From positions 1 to 10,060 of the forward strand of contig JBCCLI010000235.1 in the NCBI GenBank assembly GCA_039026975.1: 10,060 nucleotides of DNA. The letters run 5' to 3'. This DNA is from JBCBKZ01 sp039026975. GTDB lineage: Bacteria; Bacteroidota; Bacteroidia; J057. A program made the position numbers and the translations under genes. Below the pieces are notes generated by a model, which saw nothing but the letters and a program-made list of their open reading frames with translations, searched no databases and was not told the DNA's origin. Shown piece by piece: positions 5,799 through 10,060 of the stretch. Numbering within the stretch: position 1 is the first letter of the stretch; every line of letters begins with the position of its first letter.

Positions 5799-6194
5799 AT
5801 GAAAGTAACCATCATTAGCATTCCCGTACGTGACCAGGAAAAGGCATTAATTTTTTACACGGAAGTGTTGGGGTTTCTCAAGAAGAAAGACATGCCGCTG
5901 GAAGGGGGAAATAGATGGATAACCCTGGTATCCAAGGAGGCCCAGGATGGCCCAGAACTCTTACTGGAACCCGCTCCACTTCATTTTGAACCTTCGCGAG
6001 TGTATCAGGATGCGTTGATGGAAGCCGGAATTCCCTACACTCAATTTGATGTAGACAGTGTGGACGAGGAATATGAGCGACTAACACAGTTGGGTGTAGA
6101 ATTCAGCGTACAGCCCACAGAAATGGGAACGGTGAAAATAGCCGTCTTTAATGACACCTGTGGAAATAACATTCAGTTGGTAGAAATGCGCTAA
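5799..6194 (+). CDS. VOC superfamily protein (glyoxalase/bleomycin-resistance fold)
   Basis: A 131-residue single-chain VOC protein with two beta-alpha-beta-beta-beta modules. The first is about residues 1-60, with 'IPVRDQEKALIFYTEVLGF' as the typical opening. The second is about 70-131, with 'YQDALMEAGIPYTQFDVD' and the closing 'NDTCGNNIQLVEM'. Glu129 sits at the usual metal-ligand position, but the first-strand ligand (normally His or Gln) is replaced by Ile or Ser, so metal binding may be altered. Members include glyoxalase I, dioxygenases and antibiotic-sequestering proteins; sequence alone does not choose among them. The upstream AraC regulator is broken, so its control may be lost. There is no strong Shine-Dalgarno site before the ATG. 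Fold assignment is secure, function is not. Confidence 0.85.
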   Translation: MKVTIISIPVRDQEKALIFYTEVLGFLKKKDMPLEGGNRWITLVSKEAQDGPELLLEPAPLHFEPSRVYQDALMEAGIPYTQFDVDSVDEEYERLTQLGVEFSVQPTEMGTVKIAVFNDTCGNNIQLVEMR

Positions 6195-6251
6195 CTTTCA
6201 GTTTCTTTTTTAGTTGTAGAGGTAACCAAAAGTTCTACAAGGCTAAGGACT

Positions 6252-6977
6252 ATGTATAGAGAAATAGTGCCTTCAAAAAGACTAAGCTGTGTCATAGATT
6301 CTTTCTGGACTTACTTGAATAAGGAAGAACCAGAAAGCTTTAAGGTGTTACCAGATTCCTGTACAGATTTAATATTCGACCTAAAACGGGATATTGGATT
6401 TATCTCTGGAATTATGTCTAAATACCAAATCCGAGAACTTGAAAAGGGTTGCCATTTGATAGGGATTCGTCTAAAGGCTGAAAGCTTTTATTCCTTGACC
6501 AGGATACCACCTAATGAGATCAAAAACCTACGCACTGAAATAGGAAATGTATTTTCAAAGCAGGATGTACATACTATTAGCCGTCTCTATAGCCTGAAGT
6601 CAATACATGATAAAATAAGTTTTCTGGAAGGCTTTGTTGCCCAGAAATTGAAAGAAAATCATCAGGATAAAGATGAATTAGCTATTTCAATAGCCAAAAA
6701 CATAAGGATGCTAAAAGGCAATCTTACTATTGAAAGCTTGGCTATAGCACATGGAGTGAGTTTAAGGCAGGCGGAAAGACGATTCAAAAACGCTATCGGC
6801 CTTAGCCCAAAGGAATATGCTAATGTCATACGATTTATACATGCCCGGGAGGCCATTTCAACTTCACCAAAATCAAGTTTGCTAGAAATAGCTTTCGATG
6901 GCGGCTTCTTTGATCATTCACATATGACTTACGAATTCAAACGAATTTCAGGTGAAAGTCCCAGTAGCTTTCGCTAA
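6252..6977 (+). CDS. AraC-family transcriptional regulator with DUF6597-like N-terminal domain
   Basis: A 241-residue regulator. The N-terminal part (about 1-110) carries 'VLPDSCTDLIFDL' (residues 32-44) and 'GIRLKAESFYSL', features of the DUF6597 domain common in Bacteroidota AraC proteins and thought to sense an unknown signal. The C-terminus is a complete AraC DNA-binding domain: first helix-turn-helix at about 158-180 ('LTIESLAIAHGVSLRQAERRF') and second at about 208-230, with the signature 'GFFDHSHMTYEFKRISGESP'. AAGG at 6239-6242, about nine bases upstream, is a usable ribosome-binding site; a second AAGGA at 6245-6249 is too close. It lies 57 bp after one VOC gene and 156 bp before another, and plausibly controls one or both. 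It may also have taken over from the broken AraC gene at 5144, though this is inference. Confidence 0.88.
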   Translation: MYREIVPSKRLSCVIDSFWTYLNKEEPESFKVLPDSCTDLIFDLKRDIGFISGIMSKYQIRELEKGCHLIGIRLKAESFYSLTRIPPNEIKNLRTEIGNVFSKQDVHTISRLYSLKSIHDKISFLEGFVAQKLKENHQDKDELAISIAKNIRMLKGNLTIESLAIAHGVSLRQAERRFKNAIGLSPKEYANVIRFIHAREAISTSPKSSLLEIAFDGGFFDHSHMTYEFKRISGESPSSFR

Positions 6978-7133
6978 TGTCGTTTTTTTACAAAGTAGGA
7001 TATTTGTATTTAGGTAAATTTGAGGATAAAGTTTTAAGCTAAACTCTGTGCCGGGTAGCGCTATACCTTCGAATAGGTATCTATCTTACCATAGGTTATA
7101 GAAACTAGCCACTAAAGTTGATAACCTTAACAT
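6978..7133. promoter_or_regulatory. Leader of the second VOC gene with palindrome and hairpin
   Basis: An 8-bp palindrome TAGCGCTA (7056-7063) adjoins a perfect six-pair hairpin, ATACCT (7063-7068) with AGGTAT (7075-7080), across a six-base loop. Both are in the gap between the AraC gene and the VOC gene at 7134, where an operator for the regulator would be expected. A T7 run at 6983-6989 follows only a weak four-pair stem, so I do not call a terminator there. Confidence 0.35.
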
Positions 7134-7532
7134 ATGAAAAAGCGTGTCCAATATGCCTACACCATTCTTTATGTGAAAGATGTCCCTAATACGGTCGAGT
7201 TTTACCATAAGGCTTTCGGGTTTGAGAAAAAGTTCTTGACTCCAGAAAAAGACTATGGCGAAATCATGTCGGGAGCTACAACCATTGCATTTGCAAACCT
7301 GGAACTTGGGAAGGCTAATTTTCGAAAAGGGTTTACTGAAAGTACGTTAGAGAATTCTCCATTTGGAATAGAACTGGCATTCACTACCTCAGAGGTAGAC
7401 CAAGTAATGAAGAATGCCATAGATCATGGGGCTATTCTTTTTGAAGAGGCGGTAGTGAAACCCTGGGGACAAAAAGTGGGGTACCTCAGAGATATAAATG
7501 GGTTCATTATTGAAATTTGTACCCCTATTTAG
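7134..7532 (+). CDS. VOC superfamily protein (glyoxalase-like), second copy type
   Basis: A 132-residue VOC-fold protein with two repeated modules. The first opens 'YAYTILYVKDVPNTVEFYHKAFGF' in features (about residues 7-30). The second runs from about 70 with 'FGIELAFTTSEVDQVMKNAIDHGA' features and closes 'GYLRDINGFIIEICTP', with Glu127 at the usual metal-ligand site. It resembles the PhnB/glyoxalase-like branch more than the VOC gene at 5799 does; the two are not recent duplicates. The Gly-Tyr-Leu-Arg-Asp motif before the last strand is typical of this branch. No clear first-strand His ligand is visible. It lies downstream of an intact AraC regulator and overlaps the leftward monooxygenase gene by eight bases at the 3' ends. 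The reaction is unknown. Confidence 0.85.
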   Translation: MKKRVQYAYTILYVKDVPNTVEFYHKAFGFEKKFLTPEKDYGEIMSGATTIAFANLELGKANFRKGFTESTLENSPFGIELAFTTSEVDQVMKNAIDHGAILFEEAVVKPWGQKVGYLRDINGFIIEICTPI

Positions 7533-8682
7533 AGTCAGGAATAGTTAGGGTGGGAGAGTATGTCAGCTCAAAAATCCGTTCTGACTGTTTTCTGTTAAGG
7601 TTGGCAGGCATACTCCTCATCAAAAGATTCCTCATTCCCACAGCAAGGGGATTTTTCCAGTGGGCCATTTTCCCTATTTGCCAGCTACTCCTGACGATCA
7701 TGTGCGCTTTCGCTTCTCTCAGTCGTTGGAAGGCAGAAGAGGCTTCATGTGTGTTGGGATGCTGGTGCATGCATTGGGCCAATACATAGGCGTCCTCTAT
7801 GGCCTGGCAGGCACCCTGCCCTAAATTGGGCGTAGTAGCATGGGCAGCATCACCTAACAGGCATGTATTTGCTTTCCACCAGGGGGAGAAGGGCCTAAGA
7901 TCATCCAGGGCCGCTGTATGTATATTTGCTATTGGCGTGTGGGCTAATATGTCTTGAATTAAGGGGTGAAAATGCTGATAACTTCCTGACAGTTCTTCTA
8001 CAGGAAGCACTTCCCCTCTTTTCATACTGTTAACCGCAAACCAGTATACCTTGCTGGCTGCTATTTGGATGAAGCCAAATCGAATACCAGGCCCCCAGGC
8101 TTCATTCAATTCATGCTGAAATGATATAGGCAGATCATACTCAGCTACTCCTCTCCAGCAAGTCTGACCGGCTGATCGAATGTGCGTGTTTGGGAAAAGG
8201 GCTTTTCGTACGGAGGAGTGGATTCCGTCTGCTCCCAAGAGGGTTTCTGAAACTACCTTTTGGCCATTCTCAAATACCAGCTTAAATCCTTTTTGAGAAG
8301 GGGTAATCTCATTCAGTTTATGATCTAGCCGTAAGCTTCCCTTATCTATGTGGTTTAGCAAAATGTTCTGTAGGGCTCCTCTGTGAATGGCCACATTCTT
8401 GACTCCATACTTATGCTCAAAAAAGCTTAGATCTACTTTTGATAGCGGCTTTAACCGAGGGCTTGTAATCTTGAGAAAAGAGATAGGATTTCCCGCTTCT
8501 TCGATTTCTTTCCTTAGTCCCAGCTTATCATATACCTGCATGGCATTATTGGCGAGGATGATGCCAGCACCTACAGGCCTCATCTTGGCAGTTTGTTCAA
8601 AAATCCTGTAGGGGAACCCCTTTTGCCCTAAAGCTACAGCTGTGGTTAATCCACCTATTCCTGCTCCTATGATGTCAATCAT
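7525..8682 (-). CDS. FAD-dependent monooxygenase, aromatic-hydroxylase (UbiH/TetX-like) group
   Basis: A 385-residue class A flavoprotein monooxygenase, expected to use NAD(P)H and O2 to hydroxylate or epoxidise a small, probably aromatic or ring, substrate in the cytoplasm. It has the dinucleotide motif 'GAGIGGL' (residues 6-12), an acidic 'FEQ' at 28-30 for the FAD ribose, the conserved Arg101 of 'IHRGALQNIL', the DG motif 'LGADGIHSSVR' (149-159) and the GD motif 'LLGDAAHATTPNLGQGACQ' (275-293). Length and motif order are normal for the group, so it should be active. No membrane segment is visible. The start ATG has an AGGA-like site just upstream. It lies 196 bp downstream of the hydrolase gene on the same strand, separated by a palindromic element, and may be co-transcribed with it. 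Its 3' end overlaps the convergent VOC gene by 8 bp. Confidence 0.9.
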   Translation of the reverse strand: MIDIIGAGIGGLTTAVALGQKGFPYRIFEQTAKMRPVGAGIILANNAMQVYDKLGLRKEIEEAGNPISFLKITSPRLKPLSKVDLSFFEHKYGVKNVAIHRGALQNILLNHIDKGSLRLDHKLNEITPSQKGFKLVFENGQKVVSETLLGADGIHSSVRKALFPNTHIRSAGQTCWRGVAEYDLPISFQHELNEAWGPGIRFGFIQIAASKVYWFAVNSMKRGEVLPVEELSGSYQHFHPLIQDILAHTPIANIHTAALDDLRPFSPWWKANTCLLGDAAHATTPNLGQGACQAIEDAYVLAQCMHQHPNTHEASSAFQRLREAKAHMIVRSSWQIGKMAHWKNPLAVGMRNLLMRSMPANLNRKQSERIFELTYSPTLTIPDSK

Positions 8683-8723
8683 GTTCTTCCTTCATTAGGT
8701 AGGGAAGTTACATCAAAATACTG

Positions 8724-8852
8724 ATCCGTCATGGCGGTGGGATATGAGATCTGGTAATGTGGGTCAGCCGCTATCTCAGGTCAGGTCGAGCTTCTCCCAG
8801 ATCCCAGTCGACCCTTCTAGCCATCCCCTTCAATCTCACTGGGATGACGCAT
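8724..8852. repeat. Intergenic palindromic (REP/MITE-like) element
   Basis: A 129-bp structured block in the gap between the hydrolase and monooxygenase genes. Its ends are imperfect inverted repeats: 8724-8743 and 8833-8852 match in inverted orientation at 15 of 20 positions, with a shared CGTCAT end and two more positions that could form G-U pairs in RNA. Internal pairs include GATCTGG (8748-8754) with CCAGATC (8797-8803) and GGTCGA (8784-8789) with TCGACC (8808-8813). It is more GC-rich than usual for an intergenic gap here. This resembles the CGTCAT-type interspersed repeats of Bacteroidota. It may end or stabilise the hydrolase transcript. Confidence 0.55.
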
Positions 8853-8878
8853 TCTTTAAGGTTTTAGTATTGTAGAAT

Positions 8879-9811
8879 TTATACACTTTTCAGAATTAGC
8901 TCTGCCATCTGCCTAATGGCTTTCTTCCCTTCTCTTAGAGCAGGAAAGACCATCCACACATGGAACATATGGGGGTACTCAAAATAGTTGATAGGGGTTC
9001 CCTGTTCTTCCATGATGGCTTTCAGTTTCCGATTATCTGCCAGAAAGAGATCTCGTCCTCCCATAAAGGTGGAGATAGGGGGTAATCCTTTCATAAGACC
9101 ATGAATGGGACTTACCATAGGGTGATCGTGGTCCATATCACCTGCCCATAGTCCTCCGGCAGCCTGAAGTGCCCCAACGTCCATCCAGGGATCCTCTTCT
9201 CCCAGGGTATTGATAGCTGGGTTATCCATGTCTATGTCCAGCCAGGGAGAAAGCAGAATGATTTGTTGGGGGAGGGGTTTGCCCTCTTCTTTCAGTTTCT
9301 GAACCAGGCCCATGGAAAATCCTCCGCCAGCACTGTCGCCCATGAGAATGATGTTTTCAGAACCCACCTCTTCTACCAGTTGATGATAGGCTTCTTCCAC
9401 CATGGGGAAGGACTGCTCTGCAGTAATACCAGGCCCCAGGGGGTAATTAGGGACCACAGCAGTAGCACCAGTCCGCTTGACCAGTTTCCCTAATAAATGC
9501 CAGTGTTCTTTCTTGATGTTATTGACGTAGCCACCTCCATGCAGATAAAAGAGAATGGTCTTTGAGGAGGTATTTTTAGGAGAAATTTTACTGATATTTC
9601 TTCCTCTTACCTCAGAGCTGGTAATGCTAAAGGCCTTATGTAATTTCTCGGGAATAGGATCTTCCTCTACATCATACAGCTTTTCCTTCATTCTACGGAT
9701 GAAGTATTTCTGAAAGCCTTTTTTCTTGATGTGTCTGATAAAAAACCTTCCGGCCAGGCTAATGGAGGCTTTGTGAATATAGGTAGTAGGCAATTTGGTA
9801 GGTATTAACAA
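8879..9811 (-). CDS. Alpha/beta hydrolase, hormone-sensitive-lipase (HSL) family esterase
   Basis: A 310-residue carboxylesterase-type hydrolase of the HSL family. The oxyanion-hole motif is 'LHGGGYV' (residues 90-96). The nucleophile elbow is 'GDSAGGG' with Ser160. The acid is Asp254 in 'GGRDLFLAD', and the base is His284 in 'MFHVW', so the triad is complete. A segment of basic helix at about residues 22-45 precedes the core. There is no signal peptide, so action in the cytoplasm on short-chain or bulky esters is expected. The frame opens just after a TAA (9821-9823), and the longest start is a TTG at 9811, with no Shine-Dalgarno site; the first ATG is codon 41 (9691), which may be too late, since it would remove the basic helix. 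The true start is therefore uncertain. Palindromic elements lie immediately upstream and downstream. Confidence 0.88.
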   Translation of the reverse strand: MLIPTKLPTTYIHKASISLAGRFFIRHIKKKGFQKYFIRRMKEKLYDVEEDPIPEKLHKAFSITSSEVRGRNISKISPKNTSSKTILFYLHGGGYVNNIKKEHWHLLGKLVKRTGATAVVPNYPLGPGITAEQSFPMVEEAYHQLVEEVGSENIILMGDSAGGGFSMGLVQKLKEEGKPLPQQIILLSPWLDIDMDNPAINTLGEEDPWMDVGALQAAGGLWAGDMDHDHPMVSPIHGLMKGLPPISTFMGGRDLFLADNRKLKAIMEEQGTPINYFEYPHMFHVWMVFPALREGKKAIRQMAELILKSV

Positions 9812-9818
9812 TAAAAGT

Positions 9819-9875
9819 GGTTACCCCCTTTCCATCATCCCTGTGGGGATGATGGGGATAGTAATAGGGTCAACC
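9819..9875. repeat. Strong intergenic hairpin upstream of the hydrolase
   Basis: CCATCATCCC (9832-9841) and GGGATGATGG (9846-9855) form a perfect ten-pair stem around a TGTG loop. Outer segments GGTT (9819-9822) and CCC (9824-9826) can pair with GGG (9867-9869) and AACC (9872-9875), extending the structure with small bulges. It starts eight bases upstream of the TTG start of the hydrolase, in its leader. There is no T tract on either strand, so it is not a simple terminator. Its GGGATGATG core resembles GGGATGACG at the end of the 8724-8852 element, which hints at one repeat family. Confidence 0.7.
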
Positions 9876-9954
9876 GGGGTCTAGTGAGAAACTGGTAGTA
9901 TGGCGTTTTCACCTAAGCTTCTCTAGATACCGTTTGACCCTACATTCCTTTTTC

Positions 9955-10060
9955 TTAAGCCCAACGATATGTTGGATATTTTTCATGGATAATTTTCTTC
10001 ATTAAGCTAGGTACTTCTGAGTGTTTCAACAGCCATTTCAAGTCTACTGTCTGTTGAAGC
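9955..10060 (-). CDS. Partial C-terminus of an unidentified protein
   Basis: Reading leftward from 10059, 34 sense codons end at TAA (9955-9957). The peptide begins 'LQQTVDLKWLLKHSEVPSL' and ends 'KKIIHEKYPTYRWA'. Its amino-acid composition looks like real coding sequence, and it agrees in direction with the hydrolase and monooxygenase genes. It continues beyond the window. I do not recognise the family, and the piece is too short to be sure it is a gene. Confidence 0.45.
   Translation of the reverse strand, partial: LQQTVDLKWLLKHSEVPSLMKKIIHEKYPTYRWA

Noticed and set aside
7063..7080. T-arm-like hairpin suggesting a tRNA remnant
   Set aside because: The loop contains TTCGAAT, but the loop size is wrong and no acceptor, D-arm or anticodon arm can be built around it.
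10025..10058. 8-bp inverted repeat TTCAACAG/CTGTTGAA at the right edge
   Set aside because: It lies within a likely coding fragment, with an 18-base loop and no T tract; the window ends before more context is available.

Overview
The window looks like chromosomal DNA from a Bacteroidota bacterium, probably a marine or environmental member of the order Cytophagales. The clues are an S23-family four-helix-bundle gene flanked by TTAAG-type repeats, an AraC regulator with a DUF6597-like N-terminus, a Cys-lipoprotein, A-rich leaders with weak or no Shine-Dalgarno sites, and a moderate, uneven base composition. The order-level placement is inference. I see no tRNA, rRNA or CRISPR array. No gene encodes a transposase.

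Positions 1-4206 are an acyl-CoA dehydrogenase (ACAD) locus. A divergent, short ACAD-like gene runs leftward (18-923, possibly from 971). Running rightward are a catalytic ACAD subunit (1013-2182) and a partner subunit (3023-4141) whose active-site motifs complement each other, as in heteromeric two-gene ACADs. The pair was probably once directly adjacent. It is now split by 840 bp holding (i) an S23/IVS-type four-helix-bundle gene bounded by imperfect inverted repeats, (ii) a nearly identical copy of the first 82 codons of the partner subunit fused in frame to an 11-codon tail resembling the C-terminus of the catalytic subunit, and (iii) a second, gene-less copy of the element's left-end repeat. 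A factor-independent terminator closes the unit.

Positions 4334-7532 hold an AT-rich lipoprotein of unknown function, then two AraC-regulator/VOC-dioxygenase-fold pairs in the same direction. The first regulator is broken by a single in-frame TGA that interrupts its second DNA-binding helix-turn-helix. The second regulator is intact.

Positions 7525-10060 are leftward. An HSL-type alpha/beta hydrolase (8879-9811) precedes an FAD-dependent aromatic-type monooxygenase (7525-8682), which overlaps the 3' end of the second VOC gene by 8 bp. Two palindromic intergenic elements (8724-8852 and 9819-9875) flank the hydrolase. A likely C-terminal fragment of another leftward gene enters from the right edge.

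Together the ACADs, hydrolase and flavin monooxygenase suggest catabolism of a hydrophobic ester or ring compound, but nothing here fixes a substrate. The most unusual part is the rearranged 2147-3270 interval.
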